The position numbers were made by a program, and so were the translations under genes. The notes beneath the pieces are model-generated. The model did not search any database. It saw nothing but the letters and a program-made list of their open reading frames with translations, and was not told where the DNA came from. From the NCBI RefSeq assembly GCF_023078375.1, contig NZ_CP095554.1, positions 806,001 to 870,000 of the forward strand: a stretch of DNA of 64,000 bases, read 5' to 3'. Shown piece after piece: positions 44,794 through 52,271 of the stretch. This DNA comes from Roseomonas gilardii subsp. gilardii. Lineage in GTDB: Bacteria > Pseudomonadota > Alphaproteobacteria > Acetobacterales > Acetobacteraceae. Within the stretch, counting starts at the first letter, position 1. Every line of letters begins with the position of its first letter.

Positions 44794-46166
44794 GCAGACT
44801 TCCCGTTGCGGCGCGGAAGGGGCGCCGCCTGCTGCAGCACCCGGTCGATGAAGAGGCTGGTCGCGCCCAGATAGCCAGCCGGATCGGTGAGGGCCTCGAT
44901 CTTCTTCTTGTCGAGGCGGGAGGACACCTCCTCCTCCCGCGACAGCGCCTCGGCGAGGGGGATACCCTCCTTCAGCGCCACGTCGCAGGCATGGTGGACG
45001 GCGTGATGCGCCTGCTCGCGCCCCAGCACGGGGGCGAGGCCCATCATCACCGCCTCGGCCATGATCAGCCCGCCGGTGCTGTCGAGGTTGCGGCGCATGC
45101 GCGCGGCATCCACCGTCATCCCCTCGGCCACCAGCACGGCCTGCTCCAGGGCGCCATGCGTCAGCAACAGGCTCTGGAAGATCGCCAGCGGCTCGGCCTG
45201 CCAGGGGCCGGTGCCGCGCTCCTGGTCATGCGGCAGGGCGGCCAGCATCTGCGGCACCAGCGCGCTCACCCCGCGCGCCTGGGCGATCACGTATTCGCAG
45301 GCGATCGGGTTGCGCTTCTGCGGCATGGTGGAGGAGCCGCCGCGCCCGGGGGCATGCGGCTCGGCCACCTCGGCCACCTCGGTCTGCATCAGCAGCATGA
45401 CATCGGTGGCGAACTTGCTGAGCGAACCGGTGAGCAGCCCGCACCAGGAAACCAGCTCGGCGAAGCCGTCATGCGCGACATGCCAGGGGATCTCCGGCTC
45501 GGCGAGGTCCAGCTCCTGCGCCAGGCCGGCCAGCACCTCCGCTCCCCGGTCGCCCAGTGAGGCCAGGGTGCCCACCGCGCCGCCGAATTCCACCCGCAGC
45601 ACGCGCGGCCGCAGCTCCGCCAGGCGCTCCCGCATCCGCAGCAGCGGCGAGAGCCAGACGGCGCATTTGTAGCCGAAGGTCACCGGCAGGGCGTGCTGGA
45701 GATGCGTGCGGCCGGCCATCACCGTGCCACGGTGCTCCTCCGCCCGCTGCGCCAGGGCGGCGCAGACCCGGTCCAGGTCCCGCCCGATGATCGCCAGCGC
45801 GTCGCGGATCACCAGCACCGTGGCGGTGTCGAGGATGTCCTGGGTGGTGGCACCCCAATGGGTCCAGCGCCCGGCTTCCGCCCCGGCGGCCTGGGAAAGC
45901 TGCTTCACCAGCCCCACCACCGGATAGCCCGTGTTGCGGGTGGAGACGGCGAGGGCGGCCATGTCGAGATTCTCGGCGCGCGCCGCCGCGGTGATGGCGG
46001 GCGCGGCCTCGGCGGGGATCAGCCCCAGCCGGGCCTCGACCCGGGCCAGCGCCGCCTCCACGTCCAGCATGCGCTGCAGCCAGGCATGGTCGCCCGCCAC
46101 CTCGCGCAGCGCCTCGCTGCCATAGAGGGCGCCGAAGACGGCGCTGTCGGCCGGGTTGACGGTCAC
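44790..46166 (-). CDS. pcaB: 3-Carboxy-cis,cis-muconate cycloisomerase
   Basis: 458-residue fumarase/aspartase-superfamily enzyme that lactonises 3-carboxymuconate. Landmarks are SAVFGALYGSEALREV at the start, THWGATTQDILDTATVLV, MAGRTHLQHALPVTFGYK, and the superfamily signature GGSSTMPQKRNPIACE. The GTG start overlaps the stop of the pcaD-pcaC fusion gene (GTGA). Within this superfamily the residues around HALPVTFGYK and the gene context favour PcaB over adenylosuccinate lyase. Confidence 0.92.
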   Translation of the reverse strand: MTVNPADSAVFGALYGSEALREVAGDHAWLQRMLDVEAALARVEARLGLIPAEAAPAITAAARAENLDMAALAVSTRNTGYPVVGLVKQLSQAAGAEAGRWTHWGATTQDILDTATVLVIRDALAIIGRDLDRVCAALAQRAEEHRGTVMAGRTHLQHALPVTFGYKCAVWLSPLLRMRERLAELRPRVLRVEFGGAVGTLASLGDRGAEVLAGLAQELDLAEPEIPWHVAHDGFAELVSWCGLLTGSLSKFATDVMLLMQTEVAEVAEPHAPGRGGSSTMPQKRNPIACEYVIAQARGVSALVPQMLAALPHDQERGTGPWQAEPLAIFQSLLLTHGALEQAVLVAEGMTVDAARMRRNLDSTGGLIMAEAVMMGLAPVLGREQAHHAVHHACDVALKEGIPLAEALSREEEVSSRLDKKKIEALTDPAGYLGATSLFIDRVLQQAAPLPRRNGKSA

Positions 46167-47332
46167 GGCGCTTCCTCCGCCATCTCCTTGAGCGTCTTCT
46201 TGGCCAGCTTCAGCGCATGGTTGGCCGCCGGCACGCCGGCATAGGCGCCGACCTGGAGCAGCACCTCCGCGATCTCCTCCGGCGAGACGCCCGTGTTGCG
46301 CGTGGCGCGGACATGCAGGACGAACTCGTCCTCCCGCCCCAGTGCCGCCATCATGGCCAGGGTGAGCAGGGAGCGCGTGTGCCGCGGCAGGCCCGGGCGG
46401 GTCCAGATCTGCCCCCAGACGTTGCGCGTGATGTAGTCCTGGAAGGGCTGGTCCAGCGGCGTCACCGCGGCGCTGGCGCGGGCGACATGCGCCTCGCCCA
46501 GCACGGATTTCCGCACCGCCAGCCCGGCGGCATAGGCATCGCCGCCGGAGGCCGGAGCCTGCGCGCCCAGGAAGCCGCGCATGGCGGCGGTCACCGCTTC
46601 GGGGCGCTCCATGGTCGGGATATGGGCGGCGTCGGGGATCACCTCCAGCCGCGCGCCGGGGATGGTGTCGCGCAGCGCCTCGGCGCTGGCCAGCGGCGTC
46701 GCCTGGTCGCCATCGCCGACCAGCACCAGGGTCGGCACCGCGATGCGGCGGGAGGTCTCGGTCAGGTCGGCGGCGGCGATCGCCTCGGCGGCGCCGGCAT
46801 AGCCCTCGGGATCGGTCCGGCGCAGCATGGCACGCAGCGCGTCGGTGCGCGGCTCGCCCAGCGAGGCCGGGGTTACCCAGCGCGCCACCACCGTCTCCAC
46901 CAGCGGCGCCATGCCCTCGGCGCGCACCGTGGCGGCGCGGTCGGTCCAGGTCTGGGCGGGGGGGATGGCCAGGGCCGTGTCCACCAGCGTCAGGCTGCGC
47001 ACCCGGCCGGGCGCCTGGGCGGCGAGCGACTGGGCGATCATCCCGCCGATGGAGATGCCGGCGACATGGGCGCTTTCCACCCCCATCAGGTCCAGCAGCC
47101 CCAGCATGTCGCGGGCCATGCCCTCGATGCTGTAGGGGCCGGGGGTGACGCCACTCATTCCATGGCCGCGCAGGTCCGGGCGGATGACGCGGTAGCGGTT
47201 CGAGAAGGCCTGGGCCGGCTCCTCCCAGATCCCGGCATTCGTGCCCAGCGAGTGGAGCAGGAACAGGACCTCGCCATTGGCGGGGCCGGAGACCTGCGCC
47301 TGAAAGGTGGTGCCGTCCAGACGGAGAAACAT
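46163..47332 (-). CDS. pcaL: Fused 3-oxoadipate enol-lactonase / 4-carboxymuconolactone decarboxylase
   Basis: 389-residue two-domain enzyme. Residues 1-~262 are the PcaD alpha/beta hydrolase (HSLGTNAGIWE, RPDLRGHGMSGV, nucleophile S94 in AGISIGGM, base His in PDAAHIPTME). Residues ~275-385 are the PcaC decarboxylase (RKSVLGEAHVARASAAVTP, FQDYITRNVWGQIWTRPGL, LLTLAMMAALGREDEF, HVRATRNTGVSPEEI). The fusion couples two consecutive steps to beta-ketoadipate, as in PcaL of actinobacteria. It starts a new segment of the operon after a 144-base gap with a large hairpin. Confidence 0.93.
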   Translation of the reverse strand: MFLRLDGTTFQAQVSGPANGEVLFLLHSLGTNAGIWEEPAQAFSNRYRVIRPDLRGHGMSGVTPGPYSIEGMARDMLGLLDLMGVESAHVAGISIGGMIAQSLAAQAPGRVRSLTLVDTALAIPPAQTWTDRAATVRAEGMAPLVETVVARWVTPASLGEPRTDALRAMLRRTDPEGYAGAAEAIAAADLTETSRRIAVPTLVLVGDGDQATPLASAEALRDTIPGARLEVIPDAAHIPTMERPEAVTAAMRGFLGAQAPASGGDAYAAGLAVRKSVLGEAHVARASAAVTPLDQPFQDYITRNVWGQIWTRPGLPRHTRSLLTLAMMAALGREDEFVLHVRATRNTGVSPEEIAEVLLQVGAYAGVPAANHALKLAKKTLKEMAEEAP

Positions 47333-47407
47333 CGTGAGCCTCCCGAAAGCCTAGCTGGGACAAAGCCGCCCGGTCACGGCTTCGCCCTTTCGCGCCGGCT
47401 CCGCAAG

Positions 47408-47440
47408 CCCCTTTTTCGGAAAGTTTTTCCAGAAAAGGGG
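47408..47440. repeat. 33-base interrupted dyad between aroE-like gene and pcaL
   Basis: CCCCTTTT, TC, GGAAA, GTT, TTTCC, AG, AAAAGGGG: both arm pairs (8 and 5 bases) match perfectly around a three-base loop, with one two-base internal mismatch. It lies in the only sizeable gap of the operon. Transcribed, it would fold into a strong stem-loop on either strand. It may attenuate, protect mRNA ends or be a REP-type unit. Confidence 0.6.
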
Positions 47441-47476
47441 CCCCATGGCCTCCCCGACGCCGGAGTTCCCTGGGGA

Positions 47477-48340
47477 TCAGCCCGGCCTGTTGCCCACCAT
47501 CTCCGCGAAGTGCCGCAGCATCCGCTCCGGATCGGGCTCGCGCCCGGTGAAGAGGCGGAAGGCCTGCACCGCCTGGAAGACAGCCATGCCGCCGCCGCTC
47601 AGCGTCCGGCAGCCCAGCGCGCCGGCGGTGCGCAGCAGTTCCGTTTCCAGCGGGAAATAGACGATCTCGGACACCCAGAGCGCAGGGCGCAGCAGTTCCG
47701 CCGGCAGCGGCAGGCCGGGATGCGCGGCCATGCCGGTCGGGGTGCAGTGAACCAGCCCGTCCGCCGCCGCCATGGCGGCCGGCAGGTTGGCGCAGGCCAC
47801 CGCCCGCCCCGCACCGAAACGCTCCGACAGGGAGGCGGCGAGCGCCTGGGCCCGGGCGGGGTCCATGTCCTGGATGGTCAGCTGCCCGACGCCCATGGTC
47901 AGCAGCGCATGCGCCACCGCCGCCCCGGCCCCGCCGGCGCCGAGTTGCACCACGCGGTCCAGCGCCACGCCTTCCATGTTGCGGCGGAAGGCCTCGGCAT
48001 AGCCGGACCAGTCGGTGTTGTGGCCGATCCGCTTCCCGTCCCGCAGCAGCACGGTGTTCACCGCGCCCAGCGCCGCCGCGTCGGGGGACAGTTCGTCCAG
48101 CAGCGGGATCACCGCCTGCTTGCAGGGGTGGGTGATGTTGAGCCCGGTGAAGCCCATGCGCTCCGCCGCCTGCAACAGCTCCGGCAGCGCCTCCACGCCC
48201 AGGCCCAGGGCATGCAGGTCGATCAGTTTGTACAGGGAGCGCAGGCCCTGCTCGTCGCCCTCGCGCTCATGCATCGACGGGGTCAGCGACGCCTGGATGC
48301 CATGGCCGATCAGCCCGCATAGAACCGCCTGGCGCGCCAT
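47477..48340 (-). CDS. quiB: Shikimate/quinate dehydrogenase family protein
   Basis: 287-residue AroE-superfamily enzyme. The substrate loop IQASLTPSMHEREG, catalytic Lys in GLNITHPCKQAVIP, Asp in GHNTDWSGYAEAF and nucleotide site LGAGGAGAAVAHAL are present. The SLTPxMHExEG form is that of catabolic relatives found in quinate/shikimate degradation clusters, in contrast with the HSxSPxMHN of biosynthetic AroE. It should oxidise shikimate or quinate to the 3-dehydro acid. ATG chosen because GGAGAG is six bases upstream; it overlaps the aroQ stop by one base. Confidence 0.86.
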   Translation of the reverse strand: MARQAVLCGLIGHGIQASLTPSMHEREGDEQGLRSLYKLIDLHALGLGVEALPELLQAAERMGFTGLNITHPCKQAVIPLLDELSPDAAALGAVNTVLLRDGKRIGHNTDWSGYAEAFRRNMEGVALDRVVQLGAGGAGAAVAHALLTMGVGQLTIQDMDPARAQALAASLSERFGAGRAVACANLPAAMAAADGLVHCTPTGMAAHPGLPLPAELLRPALWVSEIVYFPLETELLRTAGALGCRTLSGGGMAVFQAVQAFRLFTGREPDPERMLRHFAEMVGNRPG

Positions 48341-48786
48341 CACTTGCTCTCCCCGATCAGGCGGGCGACCCGTTGCAGGGCCAGCGTGTAGCCCTGGGTG
48401 CCGAAGCCCGCGATCACCCCGCTGGCGGCCAGTGTCACATAGGAATGGTGCCGGAAGCTCTCGCGCTGGTGCACGTTGGAGATATGCACCTCGATGATCG
48501 GCCCCTCGAAGGTCTTCAGCGCATCGAGGATGGCCACCGAGGTATGGGTGAAGGCGGCCGGGTTGATGACGATGCCCGCCGCGGTCTCACGGGCCTCGTG
48601 GATCCAGTCGATGATCTCGTATTCGCGGTTGCTCTGGTGGAAGCGGATCTCCAGCCCCAGCCCGTCCGCGGTGGCCCGGCAATCCCGTTCCACATCGGCC
48701 AGGGTCTCGTGGCCATAGATCTGCGGCTGCCGCTTGCCCAGCAGATTCAGGTTGGGTCCGTTCAGGACATAGACCAAGCGCGTCAC
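48340..48786 (-). CDS. aroQ: Type II 3-dehydroquinate dehydratase
   Basis: 148-residue dodecameric-type dehydratase, typical length. Motifs: [23 protein letters not shown] (active Tyr and Arg loop), [36 protein letters not shown]. It interconverts 3-dehydroquinate and 3-dehydroshikimate. In this operon the catabolic role (QuiA) is most likely, though it could also serve biosynthesis. GTG start with GGGAGAG upstream; it is the first gene of the operon. Confidence 0.92.
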   Translation of the reverse strand: MTRLVYVLNGPNLNLLGKRQPQIYGHETLADVERDCRATADGLGLEIRFHQSNREYEIIDWIHEARETAAGIVINPAAFTHTSVAILDALKTFEGPIIEVHISNVHQRESFRHHSYVTLAASGVIAGFGTQGYTLALQRVARLIGESK

Positions 48787-48869
48787 TGGACACTCTCCCT
48801 ATCGGATCTGGAATCCATGGCCACCGGGCGTTCCGATCCGGCATTCCGGCCTGGGACGGCCCCGGGTGT

Positions 48870-48894
48870 GGACTAACCGGTTAATCCAAGTCAA
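48870..48894 (-). promoter_or_regulatory. Promoter and palindromic operator of the quinate-protocatechuate operon
   Basis: On the minus strand TTGACT (48894-48889) is a good -35. Just downstream lies GGATTAACCGGTTAGTCC (48887-48870), an 18-base dyad with a perfect TAACCGGTTA core and one mismatched pair. A repressor here would cover the promoter spacer. The -10 is not clear. The regulator is unknown and no regulator gene is adjacent; an IS630 element begins only 19 bases upstream of the -35. Confidence 0.5.
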
Positions 48895-48926
48895 CGGAAA
48901 ACTCTCTCTTTTAGAGTCTGTCAGGT

Positions 48927-49577
48927 TCAAATAGAAGCATAGCCGGCATGGCGGAGGTATGCGGCGCATTCGTCGGCGGTGAAGGTCAAGAGCAAGTCGC
49001 CGATCTTGCGCCAGGTGGCATCGATGGAGCGTTCATCGGCCTTTCGCAGGAGGGTCTTGAGCTTGGCGAAGACCATCTCGATCGGGTTGAGGTCGGGGCT
49101 GTAGGGCGGCAGGAAGAGCAGCCTGGCACCGACGCTCCGGATCGCATCGCGGGCTGGTTTTCCCTTATGACTGCCAAGGTTGTCGGCGATGACGATGTCT
49201 CGCGGCCCGAGGGTCGGCAGCAGGAACTGTCGCACCCATGCTGTGAAGGACAAGCCGTTGATCGGTCCGTCGATGACGCAGGGGGCGACGATGCGATCGT
49301 GCCGCAATCCGGCCAGGAACGTCAGCGTCTTCCAGTGCCCGTGCGGCACCTTGGCCAGGAGCGGCGCCCCGCGCAGGCTCCAGCCTCGTGTGCGGGTCAT
49401 GTTGGTCTTCACCCATGTCTCGTCAATGAAGACCAGGCGGGCCGGATCAAACCGATGTTGACGGGTCCGCCAACGGGCCCTCAGACGCGCCAGGCTCGGC
49501 CGTTCCGTCTCGCTTGCCAGCAAAGTTTTTTTTGAAGGTGAGGCCTTGGCGGCGCATAAAACGCCAGACCGTGTCAT
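48927..49577 (-). CDS. IS630 transposase, catalytic (DDE) part, second frame
   Basis: 216-codon frame with LVFIDETWVKTNMTRTRGW (first Asp), IVIADNLGSHKGKPARD (second Asp) and FLPPYSPDLNPIEMVFAKLK (Glu), the IS630/Tc1 catalytic triad. Its N-terminal residues before SKKTLLASE are not expected to be made separately. Joining it to the upstream frame at the eight-A run (T8 at 49526-49533 on the plus strand) by a +1 shift gives the uninterrupted FKKTLLASE seen in relatives. Transcriptional slippage on A8 or a one-base insertion are both possible. Confidence 0.85.
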   Translation of the reverse strand: MTRSGVLCAAKASPSKKTLLASETERPSLARLRARWRTRQHRFDPARLVFIDETWVKTNMTRTRGWSLRGAPLLAKVPHGHWKTLTFLAGLRHDRIVAPCVIDGPINGLSFTAWVRQFLLPTLGPRDIVIADNLGSHKGKPARDAIRSVGARLLFLPPYSPDLNPIEMVFAKLKTLLRKADERSIDATWRKIGDLLLTFTADECAAYLRHAGYASI

Positions 49578-49881
49578 GCGACACGTCGATGCCGCCGGCC
49601 TTCAGGTCGGCGGCAAGTGCCCGCACGGTCCAATCCGACTTCGCCGCAAGGCGGCTGGTCAATGCTTCGGTCGCATCCAGCAGTCTCGGCCGACGATTGC
49701 CCCCCACCTTGCGGGCCGCCAGACCATGCCCGGATCGGGCAAGTTGACCAATCCGTACCGCACTGGCGACCGAGACGCCAAAGCGTTTCGCCGCTTCTCG
49801 AACCGTCGACCCACCAGCCAACGCAGCTGCCACACGGATCCGCAAATCCAGGGAAAGGGCTCGAGCCATCGCCGCTGGCCT
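49447..49881 (-). CDS. IS630 transposase, helix-turn-helix part, first frame
   Basis: N-terminal frame of the transposase: ARALSLDLRIRVAAALAGGSTVREAAKRFGVS-type helix-turn-helix, a second paired-like segment WTVRALAADLKAGGIDVSHDTVWRFMRRQG, then the A8 shift site in LTFKKNF. Beyond that point the frame is out of phase and ends after ~30 unrelated residues. I placed the start at the ATG before ARALS, about 80 bases inside the element's right end, since longer starts run into the inverted repeat. Confidence 0.78.
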   Translation of the reverse strand, partial: RPAAMARALSLDLRIRVAAALAGGSTVREAAKRFGVSVASAVRIGQLARSGHGLAARKVGGNRRPRLLDATEALTSRLAAKSDWTVRALAADLKAGGIDVSHDTVWRFMRRQGLTFKKNFAGKRDGTAEPGASEGPLADPSTSV

Positions 49882-49964
49882 CCCATCCAGCAGCCATCTT
49901 GAATCACGGCCGCCCCGCGTCGCAGAAGTCAATTCTCGATTCAGAAACAATCTGACAGACTCTA

Positions 49965-50286
49965 GATGTCTTCATACTCCCGCCCCGGCCCGAGAGCGAT
50001 GGCCGGGAACGCGCGCCGGCGTCAGGCCGCGGGATCGCGAAGTCTTTTGAAGGTCTGGGGAAAGTCATGCAGGCGCCGCGGGCCAGGGCGGCCGCGCCGC
50101 AGGGTCAGGGAGGGCAAGACCACCGCCCGCCCTTCCGGTCAGGGCAGGGGTAAGTCCCCTGCTGCTCCCGCCAGCCCGGAAGCGACGAGGCGTGGGCATC
50201 CCGATCCACGCCCTGCGGTCCGCGAAGAAAGCTGCGGACGCGCCCGCCCGCTCCCTGAAGCAGCGGGCCCGCCTGGAATACGGAGA
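49965..50286. other. Non-coding stretch right of the IS630 element
   Basis: About 320 bases without a credible gene. The frames that stay open on the plus strand are Arg/Pro-rich composition artefacts. I see no regulator gene or gene remnant that the IS could have separated from the quinate operon. The region ends at the stop codon of the proline-rich protein gene. Confidence 0.4.
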
Positions 50287-50532
50287 TCAGTAACGCCGGG
50301 GTGGCGGCGGCGGACGGCGATGGACATGCCGGCGGCGGCGATGACGGGGAGGAGGCGGCGGATGGCGGGGTGGCGCCGAGGGGCGATGCGGCGGGCCACC
50401 CGAGGGGCCGCCTGAAGGACCACCCGGGGGGCCACCCGGTGCGGGCTGGGCTGCTGCCTCCGGCGCGGTCAGCGCCACCGGCGCGGCCAGCAGGCCCGTC
50501 AGAAGGCCGAATAACAGGCGGCGTCGTTCCAC
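50287..50532 (-). CDS. Small secreted Pro/Arg/His-rich protein
   Basis: 81 residues starting at GTG six bases after AGGAG. Residues 1-~29 are a signal peptide (RRRLLFGLLTGLLAAPVALTA, cleavage near EAAAQ). The rest is low-complexity: GGPPGGPSGGPSGG, then runs of P, R and H (RHRRRRHVHRRPPPPP). No domain is recognisable. The composition is that of exported, possibly wall- or metal-interacting tails. A signal peptide and good ribosome site argue that it is real. Confidence 0.6.
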   Translation of the reverse strand: MERRRLLFGLLTGLLAAPVALTAPEAAAQPAPGGPPGGPSGGPSGGPPHRPSAPPRHPPPPPRHRRRRHVHRRPPPPPRRY

Positions 50533-50669
50533 GAAAATCTCCTGCGGTCCTGCGGCCATGATACCGGCCGGGCGCTCGAATCCGCGCCTGCATCGCAGAT
50601 TACGCCATCCGCCACGCGAACAGGACCCCATCCCGACCCGTCCCACGCGGATTCCGGTGTGGCGATCCG

Positions 50670-51422
50670 CTAGCGCCGCAGCGTGACGAGGCTGCCATGG
50701 ACCCAGCCTTCGGGGCTGGAAGCCCCGACCTGATACCAGCCCCCCGGAGCGGTCCCGAAGATCGTCAGGCTGGTCCCGGCCGGCACCACCCGCAGGACCT
50801 GCCCGCCGCCATTCGGATGCTCGCGGAGATTGCCCGGCTGCCGCATCGAAAGCGTGCCGGAGGCACTCTGCGCCGCCGCTCCGGGGGCCGCCTGCTGCAC
50901 CTGGTCCTTCGCTCCCTGCGGCACCACCACCGTGGTCGTCACCTGCGTCACCTGCGGCAGGTTGGTCGGGATCGGGGGCAGGAGCGGCGGGGCGGCCTGC
51001 CGCAGGGTCGGCTTCGGGCCGCCTTCCTCCCGGCAGCGGGAGACGGTCTCGACATAGACGCGCGTCGCCTCGACATCCGACAGGGCGATGTGCTGCTCCA
51101 GCACCGGCTCCGCGCCCTCGGAATAGGTCACCACCGTCACGAAGGGCACGAAGGCGCCGCTGGCTCCCTTCGCATTGACCTGGCCGCAGACGGCCACCGT
51201 GTTCGGCATCGCCTGCGCATAGCCTTGCACCGCGCGGATCTGCGGCTGGCCATAGGAGGCGAGCCCGGCGCGCAAGGCGGCCTCCGTCGCCGCCTGGGCC
51301 TGCGCCAGGCGATCGGGCGCGCTCTCGCTCTTGGCGTCCTTCTCATTGCAGGCGGCCAGTGCGGCCAGCAGGAGCAGGCCGGTGCAGGTGCGAAGGATCC
51401 CCGACCCGATGGCGGCGTTCAC
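50670..51422 (-). CDS. Lipoprotein with C-terminal SH3-like domain
   Basis: 250-residue putative lipoprotein. GTG start, AGGAGG upstream. The signal ends in the lipobox LAAC (LLLLAALAACNEK). The middle part (GYAQAMPNTVAVCGQVNAKGASGAFVPFVTVV) resembles a small surface-exposed domain of unknown function. A Pro/Val-rich linker leads to a C-terminal bacterial SH3-like domain, SMRQPGNLREHPNGGGQVLRVV, GWYQVGASSPEGWVHGSLV. SH3b domains bind cell-wall or protein ligands. No partner genes are evident. Confidence 0.72.
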   Translation of the reverse strand: MNAAIGSGILRTCTGLLLLAALAACNEKDAKSESAPDRLAQAQAATEAALRAGLASYGQPQIRAVQGYAQAMPNTVAVCGQVNAKGASGAFVPFVTVVTYSEGAEPVLEQHIALSDVEATRVYVETVSRCREEGGPKPTLRQAAPPLLPPIPTNLPQVTQVTTTVVVPQGAKDQVQQAAPGAAAQSASGTLSMRQPGNLREHPNGGGQVLRVVPAGTSLTIFGTAPGGWYQVGASSPEGWVHGSLVTLRR

Positions 51423-51710
51423 GGCACCCAATCCTCCTGTCTCGTCACGGGCCTCCGCACATGGCGCGGCGAGGCGCTGGCCACGCCGGGACGGCGTCGC
51501 CACGCCCCACAGGCCGGCCATCGGGTGCAGAACGCCGTGACCGCAACAATGTTTGGGCGGGCCGGGAGAAATTCACCGGCTGGCGCGACGAGACCCGCCC
51601 CGGTTCCGGCATGCCAGCTGGGGGCGGGGAACACGGCACCGCGCCATGCCCCCCTCCTTCAAGCGGTCAGCACGGCCGGGCGCGTTCCGGCGGCCGCGCG
51701 GCCGGCTGTT

Positions 51711-52124
51711 TCAGAGCAGCGACTTGGCGCGCTGCAGCACCTGCTCGCAGAGCTTCTGTCCGAGCTCGCTCTTCAGGCTGGCGAGGTCGAAGCTCTTGCC
51801 CTGCGCGTCCAGCACGCCCTTGGAGCCTTCGGCGAAGCCCGGATTGCTGCTCTGCTTCGCGGTGCCGCCGAGCTTGCCCAGGAGCTGGTCCTTCACCGAA
51901 GTCGCCTCCGTGCCGCTGACCAGGCGCTGCTGCACGCAGTACTGCATGAGCCCCGCGATGTTGCTGCTGCTGGCGGCGGCCGGGGACGGCACCGCGATGC
52001 CGCCGAGGCTGTTGCCCGCGGCATTCTTCAGCGTGTCCATCAGCTGCGCCCGCGCGGGGGTGACGGCGGCGGGCGCGGCGGCCAGCAGGGCCATGGCGGC
52101 GAGCCCTGTCACGAGATGGCGCAT
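51711..52124 (-). CDS. DUF2501 family secreted protein
   Basis: 137 residues: signal peptide (RHLVTGLAAMALLAAAPAAV, cleavage near ARAQ), then a small helical domain typical of DUF2501 (IAGLMQYCVQQRLV, DQLLGKLGG, LGQKLCEQVLQRAKSLL). Two Cys residues could form a disulphide. Function unknown. AAGGAG is five bases before the ATG. Monocistronic by context. Confidence 0.75.
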   Translation of the reverse strand: MRHLVTGLAAMALLAAAPAAVTPARAQLMDTLKNAAGNSLGGIAVPSPAAASSSNIAGLMQYCVQQRLVSGTEATSVKDQLLGKLGGTAKQSSNPGFAEGSKGVLDAQGKSFDLASLKSELGQKLCEQVLQRAKSLL

Positions 52125-52271
52125 CGGCGTCTCCTTACCTTCCGGGAGACGGTGACGGAGCACAGGCCGCCCCATGGCACAACCCGGGCCCCCTACAGGA
52201 TTTCGTGCGCGGCCAGGACCGGGCGGATGGGGCGGGGGCACAGGAAGCCCCCTGCCTGCCCCGCGCCGGAG

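Larger units (their letters stand above)
48914..49962 (-). mobile_element. IS630-family insertion sequence
   Basis: 1049-base element with terminal inverted repeats GAGTCTGTCAG / CTGACAGACTC (11 of 11, 13 of 14 if extended) and TA at both outer flanks (48912-48913, 49963-49964), the target duplicated by this family. It encodes a helix-turn-helix segment and a DDE transposase in two overlapping frames. Because ends and TA duplication are intact, it inserted recently or is still mobile. It lies just upstream of the quinate operon promoter and may have cut off upstream control sequence. Confidence 0.9.

Noticed and set aside
49966-50415. Arg-rich plus-strand frame right of the IS630 element
   Set aside because: No ribosome site or recognisable fold, and it overlaps the better supported secreted protein gene.
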